A DNA stretch of 64,000 bases from an uncultured Marvinbryantia sp. GTDB lineage: Bacteria > Bacillota > Clostridia > Lachnospirales > Lachnospiraceae. Position numbers and translations under genes: made by a program. The stretch covers positions 1 to 64,000 of the forward strand of contig NZ_CAJKOX010000018.1 of the NCBI RefSeq assembly GCF_905201705.1. Direction: 5' to 3'. A model generated the notes under the pieces. It had not been told where the DNA came from. It ran no database searches and saw only the letters and a list, made by a program, of their open reading frames with translations. Of the stretch, positions 40,970 to 49,692 are shown one piece after another (position 1 is the stretch's first letter; every line of letters begins with the position of its first letter).

Positions 40970-41009
40970 CAAAAGATGCGCTCTTATATTTTACAAAAGA
41001 TGCGCTCTT
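40970..41009. repeat. Right attachment repeats (tandem partial plus full copy)
   Basis: The full 21-bp copy is 40989-41009 and includes the ddh stop codon. A second, 17-bp partial copy (CAAAAGATGCGCTCTTA, 40970-40986) lies directly outside the gene. Tandem copies suggest repeated integration events at this site. Confidence 0.75.
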
Positions 41010-41977
41010 AATTCCTCGCCGCTCTTCGGGGAGAGATACGCCGGTGCAATGTCGAACACCGTCTTGCATCCACATGCGCCCTCGTCCGCCAGACGCTTTG
41101 CCGCGCGCGCATACGCCACCAGCACGCTGGAGGTAAATTCCGGATTGGAATCCAGCTTCAGACGGTACTCAATGATATGCTTGTTGGTTCCGTCGCCGGT
41201 CGCTCCGCTGCGAATGACAAAACCGCCGTGCGGGATCCCCTTATGATTTTTATCAAGCTCCTCCTGGCTGATAAACGTCACCGTTGTATCATAATCTGCA
41301 AAATAATTCGGCATATTTTTGATCTCCGACTCGATGCGCGCCAGATCCGCGCCCTCCTCGGCAACTACAAAGCACTCTCTGGTGTGCTTCTGTCTGGTCG
41401 TCAGATCCGGATTTTCTCCGTTTCGCACTGCTTCCACTGCGCTTTCCACCGGAACCGTGTACTGTCTTGCATCCAGCACACCCTCCACTCTGCGGATCGC
41501 GTCGGAATGCCCCTGACTGACGCCTCTTCCCCAGAAGGTATAATCCTTTCCGTCCGGCAAGATCGCATTGCCGTACAGACGATTAAGGGAAAACAGTCCC
41601 GGATCCCAGCCAACGGAAATAATGCCGACATGACCGCTCTCTTTTGCCGCCGCATCCACATTTGCAAAATGCTCCGGGATTCTTGCGTGCGTATCAAAGC
41701 TGTCGATGACGTTGAACAGCTTTGCGATCTCCGGCGTCTGCTTCGGAAGATCCGTCGCGCTGCCGCCGCAGATGATGCAAACATCGATGTCATCCTTCTT
41801 CGACGCCAGTTCGTCATAAGCATAGACCTTTGCGCCCTCCGTAGAAATCTTCACCGAAGCCGGGTCACGGCGTGTGAACACGCCCGCCAGCTCGCAGTCC
41901 TCGTTCTGTTTGATAGCGGCTTCCACGCTGCGTCCGATATTGCCGTAGCCTACAATTCCAATTCTGATCTTGTTCAT
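40991..41977 (-). CDS. ddh: meso-Diaminopimelate D-dehydrogenase
   Basis: NADPH-dependent enzyme making meso-DAP directly from tetrahydrodipicolinate in lysine and cell-wall synthesis (328 aa, standard length). N-terminal Rossmann motif IGIVGYGNIGRSVEAA; FTRRDPASV, ICGGSATDLP and SVGWDPGLFSLNR are family blocks; the C-terminus is ELRAHLL. Start at 41977 follows GGAG by ten bases; longer frames lack an RBS. Its last codons form the attachment repeat, so insertion of the tail element left the protein unchanged. Confidence 0.95.
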   Translation of the reverse strand: MNKIRIGIVGYGNIGRSVEAAIKQNEDCELAGVFTRRDPASVKISTEGAKVYAYDELASKKDDIDVCIICGGSATDLPKQTPEIAKLFNVIDSFDTHARIPEHFANVDAAAKESGHVGIISVGWDPGLFSLNRLYGNAILPDGKDYTFWGRGVSQGHSDAIRRVEGVLDARQYTVPVESAVEAVRNGENPDLTTRQKHTRECFVVAEEGADLARIESEIKNMPNYFADYDTTVTFISQEELDKNHKGIPHGGFVIRSGATGDGTNKHIIEYRLKLDSNPEFTSSVLVAYARAAKRLADEGACGCKTVFDIAPAYLSPKSGEELRAHLL

Positions 41978-42113
41978 ATCCTTAAATCTCCTTTTTTCCA
42001 GCCGGAAACTATGTATCCGGCTTTTCATCCTTATCCCACGATAGTTTAACACGTTCCCGGCGCTGCGTCAAATTCATATAACTATATGCTGCAATGCATA
42101 TTTTGCATATACC

Positions 42114-43127
42114 TTAATATGCCCGCGTCTCCCGGATACTCTCCAGATCCATCGTGGTGTCGAAGTACGCCTCTTCCATATACTGGATCTTGTCCACATG
42201 CTTTCCCGCCGCCAGGGAATTGATGATTTCCTGCAGCTTCGGTCCGTGCAGCGGATTGCACTCAAACACCGCGTTGATGTCGCCTGCTATCATCGCGTCA
42301 AAGGCTGCTTTCACCGCGTCAAAGGAGAGGATGATGATGTCTCCGTCCGGTCCACAGGTTCTGCCTGCCTCCTTGATCGCGTCGACCGCGCCGAACGCCA
42401 TGTTGTCGTTTTCACAGACTACCACATCGATATCCGCATATTTTTCGAGCAGCGTCTCCATGACCTCCTGCCCCTTCGCCTGTGTGAAATCGCCGTCCAG
42501 CATCTCCAGCATTTCCCAGTTATCGTGCCGTCTGAGAACCTTGTCAAAGCCATTTGTGCGTCCAATCTGCGCCGTCGCTCCCGTAGTTCCCTGTATCGTG
42601 ACAATCCGTATCTTTTCCTCAGCTCTTCCTTCTTTCTCCAGATAAGCCTCCAGCCACAGCCCGGCATCCTCGCCCTCTTTTTCCGCATTGGTTCCGAGCC
42701 AGCAAGTGTAGAGTTCCTCGTCCACATCCGCCATACGGTCATCCATAATCACCGGTATTCCGGCATCCTTCGCCTCCTGCAGAACCGCTTCCCATCCAGT
42801 CTCCACGATCGGTGCAAGTACAATATAATCCACTTCCTGCAGAATAAAGCTGCGCAGCGCCTTAATCTGGTTTTCCTGCTTTTGCTGCGCATCCTCAAAA
42901 ATCAGATAAAACCCGTTTTCTTCTGTCAGCGCCTCCTTCACGGACTGCGTATGAGCATTGCGCCAGTCCGATTCCGAACCCACCTGTGAAAACCCTACTA
43001 CAATCAGATTTTCGTCAACCTCCGTAATCTCCTGCATTCCCGTATACTGCTGTTTTTGCTGCATATTCCCCGCCGCGCATCCTCCGCACAGCAGCAATGC
43101 CGCTCCTGCCACGATTCCTCTTTTCAT
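42114..43127 (-). CDS. Second YtfQ-like sugar-binding lipoprotein
   Basis: A periplasmic-binding-protein-like sugar receptor (about 337 aa). After MKRGIVAGAALLLCGGCAAG, a lipoprotein signal with slightly unusual box (CGG-C), the mature part has the YtfQ signature VGFSQVGSESDWRNAHTQSV and the later PVIMDDRMADVDEELYTCW. It is closely related to the binding protein at 47083-48069. The start at 43127 follows AGGAAAAGG, and must be downstream of the predicted transcription start (~43164). It has its own promoter, separate from the importer. Confidence 0.88.
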   Translation of the reverse strand: MKRGIVAGAALLLCGGCAAGNMQQKQQYTGMQEITEVDENLIVVGFSQVGSESDWRNAHTQSVKEALTEENGFYLIFEDAQQKQENQIKALRSFILQEVDYIVLAPIVETGWEAVLQEAKDAGIPVIMDDRMADVDEELYTCWLGTNAEKEGEDAGLWLEAYLEKEGRAEEKIRIVTIQGTTGATAQIGRTNGFDKVLRRHDNWEMLEMLDGDFTQAKGQEVMETLLEKYADIDVVVCENDNMAFGAVDAIKEAGRTCGPDGDIIILSFDAVKAAFDAMIAGDINAVFECNPLHGPKLQEIINSLAAGKHVDKIQYMEEAYFDTTMDLESIRETRAY

Positions 43128-43170
43128 CCGCATCCTTTTCCTAAAATCCTTCCTGTTTCGCATTTTCTCC

Positions 43171-43199
43171 ATCATAACATATCCCGATAAGGGTGTCAA
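43171..43199 (-). promoter_or_regulatory. Promoter of the second sugar-binding protein
   Basis: On the minus strand TTGACA (43199-43194), 17 bases, TATGAT (43176-43171): near-consensus sigma-A. Confidence 0.8.
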
Positions 43200-43238
43200 A
43201 AAATCATATTTCCAGACTTACAGGCAGTTTACGAAAAA

Positions 43239-43308
43239 GTTACTGTTCACATCGTTCACAGTAACATTCGCAAATCCATTTAAAATTCGCTCCGCGAATG
43301 GGATTTGC
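43239..43308. repeat. Pair of intergenic inverted repeats
   Basis: GTTACTGT...ACAGTAAC (43239-43265) is followed by GCAAATCCATT...AATGGGATTTGC (43270-43308) with TTCGCTCCGCGAA in its loop. No gene here; they look like palindromic repeat units. Confidence 0.6.
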
Positions 43309-43335
43309 TCACACCTGTATCACTTTCTTACCTTC

Positions 43336-43365
43336 AAAAAGAGGAACCGCTAACCGCGGTTCCTC
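43336..43365 (-). terminator. Terminator of the arabinose importer operon
   Basis: GAGGAACCGC / GCGGTTCCTC with a five-base loop, followed on the minus strand by TTTTT. Confidence 0.85.
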
Positions 43366-43384
43366 GCCCAAAAATTTTCATATG

Positions 43385-44398
43385 TTATTTCTTGCTGTCC
43401 TTAATTTTCGCAAAAACACTCTGCAAAATGATAAAGAAGCAAAGCAGGATTGCCGTAATAATATTCGACCACGAGCTAATCAGCTTACCGTTCGTCTTAA
43501 CCAGCGACGAAATGGTACCGTTAATCAGCACACCCACAAGAGAACCGAACACGTTTCCGACACCGCCCGTCAGCAGCGTACCGCCGATAACCGCCGAGGA
43601 AATCGCGCTCATCTCCAGACCCTGCGCCTGCTGCGTAGTACCGGCCATCGTATTCAGACAATAGCAGATTCCGCCAATCGAAGTGAGGAAGCTGGAAAGA
43701 ACATATGCCTTCAGCTTTGTTTTCTTTACGTTCAGTCCCATCAGTGTAGCGGACTGCTGGTTGCCGCCGATTGCATAGATGCTGCGTCCGAACTTTGTAT
43801 ATTTCAGCATCAGGTAAACAAGTACCACCACAATCAGTGCAACGATAACCGTTACACGCAGATACGGCATCTGCATGATACCCTTCTTATTCTCATAGCC
43901 GCCAAACGGAAGCTCAATCTTCAGACTTGACAGCGTGGTAAAAATCTTATCCGAAACAATACTTACCTGGTTTCTGCAGATTACTGCCGTCATACCTCTG
44001 GCAAAGAACATACCCGCCATCGTAACGATGAACGGCTGGATATCCAGATAAGCGATACAGAAGCCCTGTACCAGACCGAAAACCAGACCGATTGCCAGAA
44101 CAAGCAGCATCAGCGCCGGGCTGCTCCAGCCCCACTGCTCAATGCCGACCGCCAGAATCATACAGTCCATCGCAACCAGAGAACCAACCGAGATATCAAT
44201 ACCTCCCGTCAGCATGACGCAGGTCATACCACTGGCGACGCAGATAAGTCCGGCATTGTTAATCAGAATATTGAGGAACGTCTGCAAATGGGTAAATCCC
44301 TTGGACGCATAAACGATACAGCCCGCTGCGTACATCACTATAAACAGCACAACGGTAATCAGCAGCAACAGACTATTGCTGTTTATCTTTTTCTTCAT
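43385..44398 (-). CDS. YjfF-like sugar ABC transporter permease
   Basis: A 337-residue RbsC-type permease with ~8-10 helices (NNAGLICVASGMTCVMLTGG, IDISVGSLVAMDCM, the BPD_transp_2 signature). ETHGs such as GIDISVGS and GNQQSATLMGLNVKKTKLKA match YjfF/YtfT proteins, which import furanose sugars in E. coli. It overlaps the second permease by four bases; the two probably form a heterodimer. Confidence 0.9.
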   Translation of the reverse strand: MKKKINSNSLLLLITVVLFIVMYAAGCIVYASKGFTHLQTFLNILINNAGLICVASGMTCVMLTGGIDISVGSLVAMDCMILAVGIEQWGWSSPALMLLVLAIGLVFGLVQGFCIAYLDIQPFIVTMAGMFFARGMTAVICRNQVSIVSDKIFTTLSSLKIELPFGGYENKKGIMQMPYLRVTVIVALIVVVLVYLMLKYTKFGRSIYAIGGNQQSATLMGLNVKKTKLKAYVLSSFLTSIGGICYCLNTMAGTTQQAQGLEMSAISSAVIGGTLLTGGVGNVFGSLVGVLINGTISSLVKTNGKLISSWSNIITAILLCFFIILQSVFAKIKDSKK

Positions 44399-45462
44399 GC
44401 CTGTGTCGCCCCCTTTGCCATTTCTCTCTTTTTGCCCAGTCTCTTAAAGAAATCCTTTGCCGGTTCCGACTGGATAACAACGATCAGAATTACGACGATT
44501 GCCTTAAATACCGGGGACTGCGCCGTGGATACGCCGAGCGCCAGCAGCGTCGTATCAATTGCCTGAATCGTGTAGGCACCGATCAGAGAGCCCGCCAGGT
44601 TAAATTTACCGCCGCCAAGGCTGTTGCCGCCGAGTGCAACTGCCAGAATCGCATCCAACTCCATATTCAGACCGATGTTATTTGTATCGGCGGAATAAAT
44701 GCGGGAGGTTGCCACCATACCTGCCAGACCTGCACAGAGACCGCAGATAACATAACAGAGAAGAATAATCTTTGCAGAATTAAATCCGGCGATACGGGAA
44801 GCCTTCTTATTGATGCCGACGCTCTGGATATACGTGCCAAGCGCTGTAAATTTCAGTACCAGCGCCGCGACCAGAATACATGCCGCCGCAATAATAATCG
44901 GGGTTGGCATAAATCCCACGTAACCGCCGATTCTCTGGAAGGACGGCACACGCACATACACAATCTGGCTGTTACACAGAAGCAGACCGATGGCTCGCCC
45001 TGCCGACCATAGTATCAGCGTCGCCACCATAGGCTGGATATTCATATAGGCAACCAGAAATCCGTTAAACAGACCGCAGACACAGGCAGTTAAAAGACCT
45101 GCACCAATACCGACAATCAGCGGAACCGCATAATTGGAAACATTGGTATTTCCGTATCCTGCCAGCAGCATACAGCACATACCGCCGTACAGACTCATAA
45201 CGGAACCTACCGAAATATCTGTTCCTGCAGAAGAAGATACTACCAGCGTCATACCGATTGCCAGGATCGCCGCTTCCGTTCCGCGGTTCAGGATATCGAT
45301 CAGACGGCCGTACAGCACTCCGTTTTTAATGGTAATCGTAAAGAAATTAAGCGGCGGGTTTCCACATGCCACATCGTAGACCACGTTAATCAGCATAACG
45401 AGAATCATACTGAAAATCGGAAGAAACAGACGCTTCTGCGTTATCTTTTTCAAACTACTCAT
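44395..45462 (-). CDS. YtfT-like sugar ABC transporter permease
   Basis: About 355 residues, paralogous to the YjfF-like permease. Markers: SSSAGTDISVGSVMSLYGGM, GVNKKASRIAGFNSAKIILL-like segment (GINKKASRIAGFNSAKIILL), and GGNSLGGGKFNLAGSLIGAY. The start ATG at 45462 has AGGAGGTG upstream and overlaps the ATPase stop. Confidence 0.9.
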   Translation of the reverse strand: MSSLKKITQKRLFLPIFSMILVMLINVVYDVACGNPPLNFFTITIKNGVLYGRLIDILNRGTEAAILAIGMTLVVSSSAGTDISVGSVMSLYGGMCCMLLAGYGNTNVSNYAVPLIVGIGAGLLTACVCGLFNGFLVAYMNIQPMVATLILWSAGRAIGLLLCNSQIVYVRVPSFQRIGGYVGFMPTPIIIAAACILVAALVLKFTALGTYIQSVGINKKASRIAGFNSAKIILLCYVICGLCAGLAGMVATSRIYSADTNNIGLNMELDAILAVALGGNSLGGGKFNLAGSLIGAYTIQAIDTTLLALGVSTAQSPVFKAIVVILIVVIQSEPAKDFFKRLGKKREMAKGATQA

Positions 45463-46981
45463 TACTGTCACCTCCTGCAATCGCTTTCATGACATTCATC
45501 TGGTTCATATCCCTTTCCTCAATCTCTCCTACCTTGGCGCCATCGCGCAGAACCGCCATACGGTTGCAGGTACGGAGCATTTCTTCAATTTCCGATGAGA
45601 TGAAAATCAGGCTCTTTCCTTCGTCCGCCAGCTTCAGAACCAGCTTCTGGATTTCCGTCTTTGTTCCGATATCAATACCGCGGGTAGGTTCGTCCAGAAT
45701 AAGGAAATCCGGATCCGTCGCCAGCCAGCGCGCCAGAATTACCTTCTGCTGATTACCGCCGGAGAGCTGCTTGATCAGCGTTTCACGGCTTGCTGTCTTA
45801 ATCTGCAGCAGATCGATATACTTATCCGCAATTTCAATCTGCTTCGCCATCGGAATGCGCTTCATGATGCCCGCCTTCGCCTGGAGCGCCAGAATGATAT
45901 TTTCACGCACAGACAAATCTCCGATAATGCCCTCCGCTTTTCTGTCATCCGGGAGAAGTCCCATGCCCAGATTCATGGCGTCAATTGGATTTTTAATCTT
46001 TACTTCTTTTCCATTTACCTTCAGCGTACCGGTCTGGTTTCTGTCCGCGCCGTAGATAACGCGCGCCAGTTCGCTGCGCCCGGAGCCCAGAAGACCAGTC
46101 AGACCGATAACCTCTCCTTTATGGATATCCAGGTCAAACGGTTTAATCGTTCCGGCATGGCTCATTCCCCTCGCCTCGATTACCAGAGGTTCTTTATGTT
46201 TGTCGCCGCTTCCCTCTTTCTTAATGGAGGCAAGGTCATCAAAGTCTTTACCCATCATCGCCGCTACCAGCTTTACACGCGGCAGATCTGCAATGTCATA
46301 CTCACCGACAAGCTGTCCGTTTCTGAGCACCGTGATTGCGTCGCACACTGCATACACCTGCTCGAGGAAATGGGTAACGAAGATGATGCCCACCCCTTTT
46401 GCTTTCAGACGGCGCATCATCACAAACAGCTTTTCCACTTCACGGTCATCAAGAGAAGAAGTCGGCTCATCCAGGATCAGCACCTTGCTGTCCATATCCA
46501 CCGCACGCGCGATTGCGATCATCTGCTGCAGCGCCAGTGAATAATCTTCCAGATTTCTCGTCACATCAACGTCAAGCTCCAGCTCTTTCATGAGCTCTTC
46601 CGCCTGCTTGTTCATTGCCTTTCTGTTTACCGTACCGATTTTTGTCAGCGGCTCTCTGCCGATATAAAGATTTTCCGCAACAGAAAGGTTCGGACACAGG
46701 TTTACTTCCTGGTACACGGTCGCGATTCCTTTATTCTGTGCATCCATCGTGTCCTTATTTACAATCGGCTTATCAAAACCGTCCAGATAAATCTCTCCGG
46801 CTTCAAATTTATTTACACCGGTCAGACACTTGATAAGCGTCGATTTGCCGGCTCCGTTTTCACCCATCAGTGCACGTATTTCGCCTTTCCTCAAAGTAAG
46901 GCAGGCGTGGTCAAGCGCTTTTACGCCAGGGAATGTCATGCAGATTCCCTGCATTTTTAATACTACACCAGCTTCCAACAC
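45455..46981 (-). CDS. YtfR/AraG-like sugar ABC transporter ATPase (two NBDs)
   Basis: A 508-residue double ATPase. N-terminal domain: Walker A GENGAGKSTL, Q-loop VYQEVNL, Walker B KVLILDEPTSSLDDREVE. C-terminal domain: degenerate Walker A GLLGSGRSEL, signature LSGGNQQKV, Walker B LILDEPTRGIDIGTKTE. This is the usual layout of RbsA/AraG proteins. It starts with GTG or the next TTG after GGAGG. A terminator separates it from the binding-protein gene upstream. Confidence 0.94.
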   Translation of the reverse strand: MLEAGVVLKMQGICMTFPGVKALDHACLTLRKGEIRALMGENGAGKSTLIKCLTGVNKFEAGEIYLDGFDKPIVNKDTMDAQNKGIATVYQEVNLCPNLSVAENLYIGREPLTKIGTVNRKAMNKQAEELMKELELDVDVTRNLEDYSLALQQMIAIARAVDMDSKVLILDEPTSSLDDREVEKLFVMMRRLKAKGVGIIFVTHFLEQVYAVCDAITVLRNGQLVGEYDIADLPRVKLVAAMMGKDFDDLASIKKEGSGDKHKEPLVIEARGMSHAGTIKPFDLDIHKGEVIGLTGLLGSGRSELARVIYGADRNQTGTLKVNGKEVKIKNPIDAMNLGMGLLPDDRKAEGIIGDLSVRENIILALQAKAGIMKRIPMAKQIEIADKYIDLLQIKTASRETLIKQLSGGNQQKVILARWLATDPDFLILDEPTRGIDIGTKTEIQKLVLKLADEGKSLIFISSEIEEMLRTCNRMAVLRDGAKVGEIEERDMNQMNVMKAIAGGDSNE

Positions 46982-47007
46982 ACTTCCTCCTTCCTACACC
47001 ATAAAAA

Positions 47008-47047
47008 AGAGGGGAGGTACCCATTTACTGGGATGCTCTCCCCTCCC
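47008..47047 (-). terminator. Terminator/attenuator between binding protein and ATPase genes
   Basis: GGGGAG...CCCA pairs with TGGG...CTCCCC and is followed on the minus strand by TTTTTT. It should make the binding protein more abundant than the rest. Confidence 0.75.
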
Positions 47048-47082
47048 GTTTCTTTCACTTAATCTGAATCAGTCAGCAGAAA

Positions 47083-48069
47083 TTAGTATGCACGACCTGC
47101 CAGGATCTCTTCTGTCATCGTTGTTGCGAATTCGCTCTCGATACCCGGTGCACAGAAAGCTTCATCTGTGATAAGTGTGGTTGCTTCGAACTCTTCGCCA
47201 GCTTCCATCTGCTCGATAACGCCCTTAACTGTTTCAGCCTGAATCGGGTTGCACTCTACGTCAAGGTTGATCTTGCCGTCCAGTGTGTACTGAAGTCCGT
47301 CATGTGTAGCATCGTAGGAGATAAGGATAACATCGCCGCCAACACCATATGTAATACCTGCAGCATCCATTGCATCCATTGCGCCGTATGCTTCGTTATC
47401 ATTCTGGCAAACAACTACGTTGAACTGTCCTTCATAGGTCTTGATGAAGGATTCCATAACAGCCTGTCCGCCGTCCTGTGTGAAATCACCGGACTGAGAA
47501 TCCAGCAGCTCCCACTCGGAATGCTCTGCCATAACCTCTGCGAAACCATCTGTACGTCCGATCGCTGCGGATGCGCCTACAGAACCTTCAATCTGAAGAA
47601 TCTTTGCTTCTGCGCCGTCAAGCTGTTCTGCCAGCCAGTTTCCTGCTGTAACGCCCTCATCATACGGAGCGGTTCCAACCCATGCGTCATACATGGAAGC
47701 GTCTGCTTCGATCTCACGGTCAGCGATGATAACCGGGATACCTGCATCCTGTGCTTCCTGAAGTACCGTATCCCATCCTGCGGACTGGATCGGAGCGATA
47801 ACGATGTAGTCCATTCCCTGTGTGATGAAGTTACGAACTGCTTCCAGCTGCTTTGCGTTGTCATTGTCGCAGTCAATCAGAGACAGCTCATATCCGTTTT
47901 CCTCTGAGAAAACATCCTCATAATTCTTGGTGTTTGCTGTACGCCAGTCAGACTCATGTCCTACCTGTGCGTAACCGATCGTAATCAGGTCGCCCTCTGC
48001 GGATACACCAACTGCCATAGAAGCAACAACTGCTGTGCAAGCTAACATACCTAAAACCTTTTTGTTCAT
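47083..48069 (-). CDS. YtfQ-like sugar-binding protein
   Basis: A 328-residue receptor. Signature TIGYAQVGHESDWRTANTKN matches YtfQ (galactofuranose-binding) proteins. PVIIADREIEADASMYDAWV, GSVGASAAIGRTDGFAEVMA and CQNDNEAYGAMDAMDAAG line the sugar site. The signal peptide MNKKVLGMLACTAVVASMAV ends in SA-E without a lipobox, odd for a Gram-positive receptor. It heads the importer operon, just downstream of the two-component genes; substrate is probably arabinose, from context. Confidence 0.9.
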   Translation of the reverse strand: MNKKVLGMLACTAVVASMAVGVSAEGDLITIGYAQVGHESDWRTANTKNYEDVFSEENGYELSLIDCDNDNAKQLEAVRNFITQGMDYIVIAPIQSAGWDTVLQEAQDAGIPVIIADREIEADASMYDAWVGTAPYDEGVTAGNWLAEQLDGAEAKILQIEGSVGASAAIGRTDGFAEVMAEHSEWELLDSQSGDFTQDGGQAVMESFIKTYEGQFNVVVCQNDNEAYGAMDAMDAAGITYGVGGDVILISYDATHDGLQYTLDGKINLDVECNPIQAETVKGVIEQMEAGEEFEATTLITDEAFCAPGIESEFATTMTEEILAGRAY

Positions 48070-48238
48070 TTGAAAAATCCTCCTGTTCTTTTTTTTCGTT
48101 CTCCAGCCCTTCCGGCTATGATAGTAGTTTACACCGTCCGGCTAAAAAAAGAAACAGAAGGATTTTCTAAATTCGTACAATATTTTTTGGTGATTTTGTA
48201 TGTTTTTTCTTCCAAAGTTGGTTTTTTTTAGATAAAAG

Positions 48239-49687
48239 TTAGTTTTTTATAGCGGGAAGCTCCACGCGCACCTCGGTTCCTTCCATAAAAGTGCTGGAAA
48301 TCCAGATGCCGTATTGTGCACCATAGTTGAGCTTGATGCGCTGGACCACGTTGAACAGCCCGAAGCCGGAGGGATCGCCGTTGTCCGCCTCGTTTTTGTT
48401 CATCTCGCGCTGCACCTGCGCCAGGCGCTCGCCCGTCATCCCCTGCCCATTGTCCTGCACGAGAAACACCATCCTGCCAGATTCCAGATAGCCGGTCACC
48501 AGGATGCGTCCCTTGCCGCGTTTGTTTTTGATGCCGTGATAGAGCGCGTTTTCCACAAGCGGCTGCAGCGTCAGCTTTAAAATCTGATAATGGTACATTT
48601 CCTCCGGAATATCGATCTCGTAGTCCAGAATATCCTGATAGCGGAACTGCTGGATCTTCAGATAGCTGCGGATGTGCGACTCCTCTTCCTGCACCGTGAT
48701 GTAGTCGCGCCCCTTGCTCAAAGTCGTGCGGAAGAAATCGGAGAGCGCCGTCACCATCATGACCACCTGCTCCGTCTGGTTCGCCTCCGCCAGCCAGACG
48801 ATCGTATCCAGCGTATTGTAGAGAAAATGCGGATTGATCTGCGCCTGCAGAAGCTTCTGCTCTGTGGCCCGCAAATTGAGCTGCTCCACACGGATATCCT
48901 CCACCAGATTGCCGATGCGCTCGACCATCTGATTGAAGCCCTCGCCCAGCTCCGCCAGCTCCTCATCGCTCTCTTCAAGCTCAGCGCGTACGGTAAAGTC
49001 CCCGCGCCCCGCCTTTCTCGTCACCGTGCGGAGCTGCTGGATGCCATTCGTGAGGTGATGGGTGATCTTACTGCCCAGAAACAGCGCGCCAATAAGCACC
49101 GCCGCGCAGATGACAATGCTGATCTGCACCGCCCGCGACACATCCGCGCGCACGCCCTCTCGCAGCGCCTCCAGGTTCGTCGCCTCGTAGTAGATGTACT
49201 CCTGCACCTGCTCCTGTATAAGCTGCGTGAGGATGCGGATATCCAGATCCAGACGCTCCATATTTTTATCATACATGCCGCTGATCTGCGCGTCCTGCTT
49301 GATCTCCACCACCCGGTCCTCCAGAATATCCAGCGACTTCACGATCCTGCCGAGCTGATTTCTGGCATAGTCGCCGTCCGCCTTTTCCGCCAGATCCTGA
49401 AACGCCTCCCGCGCCTGTGTGATCAGGCGGTTCGGAAGCTCCGTATCCACAAGCTCCGCCGCTCGCTCGGAGTTCGCCACGATAACGTACATTGTGTAAT
49501 CCACATCCTCCTTGAAGCTGATGTTGTACACATTTGCCTGCGTGATATTCGCTACGATCGCGTCGTAGCGGTCGGAAAAGCGCAGCACAAGAGACAGCAG
49601 ATACACTGCCACGATCGTCAGCGGCACAAAGCAGACCGCCAGCAGCACATTGATGCGTTTGTTGAGTGAAGAGCCTTTGTGCGTCAT
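48239..49687 (-). CDS. YesM-type sensor histidine kinase
   Basis: A 482-residue kinase. Helix ~13-34, extracellular helical sensor of ~155 residues, second helix ~188-208 (ISIVICAAVLIGALFLG), HAMP, then the His_kinase domain with QINPHFLYNTLDTIVWL (phospho-His) and an HATPase domain (LQPLVENALYHGIKNK, DNGQGM, GFGLFNV). It lies next to its response regulator and the sugar receptor, suggesting sugar-dependent control of the ara genes, possibly via the YtfQ-like receptor. Confidence 0.93.
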   Translation of the reverse strand: MTHKGSSLNKRINVLLAVCFVPLTIVAVYLLSLVLRFSDRYDAIVANITQANVYNISFKEDVDYTMYVIVANSERAAELVDTELPNRLITQAREAFQDLAEKADGDYARNQLGRIVKSLDILEDRVVEIKQDAQISGMYDKNMERLDLDIRILTQLIQEQVQEYIYYEATNLEALREGVRADVSRAVQISIVICAAVLIGALFLGSKITHHLTNGIQQLRTVTRKAGRGDFTVRAELEESDEELAELGEGFNQMVERIGNLVEDIRVEQLNLRATEQKLLQAQINPHFLYNTLDTIVWLAEANQTEQVVMMVTALSDFFRTTLSKGRDYITVQEEESHIRSYLKIQQFRYQDILDYEIDIPEEMYHYQILKLTLQPLVENALYHGIKNKRGKGRILVTGYLESGRMVFLVQDNGQGMTGERLAQVQREMNKNEADNGDPSGFGLFNVVQRIKLNYGAQYGIWISSTFMEGTEVRVELPAIKN

Positions 49688-49692
49688 AATTC

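Larger units (their letters stand above)
16133..41009 (-). mobile_element. Integrated contractile-tail element with a DGR (tailocin-like or headless prophage)
   Basis: About 24.9 kb bounded by 21-bp direct repeats (core ACAAAAGATGCGCTCTT), the right one being the end of ddh. Its minus-strand operon encodes sheath, tube, E/E', tape measure, LysM tail protein, hub, spike, U, gp25, J and I, tail-tip proteins, a DGR, and lysis proteins. No terminase, portal, capsid, protease, integrase or replication gene is visible. All tail genes are open and closely packed, arguing against random decay. Absence of an integrase means it is now probably immobile, or relies on a helper; the IS30 at the left end may have replaced lost genes. 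Confidence 0.8.

Noticed and set aside
16133..41009. The element as a complete, active prophage
   Set aside because: No head, packaging, replication or integrase genes are visible between the attachment repeats; only tail, DGR, lysis and small cargo genes.
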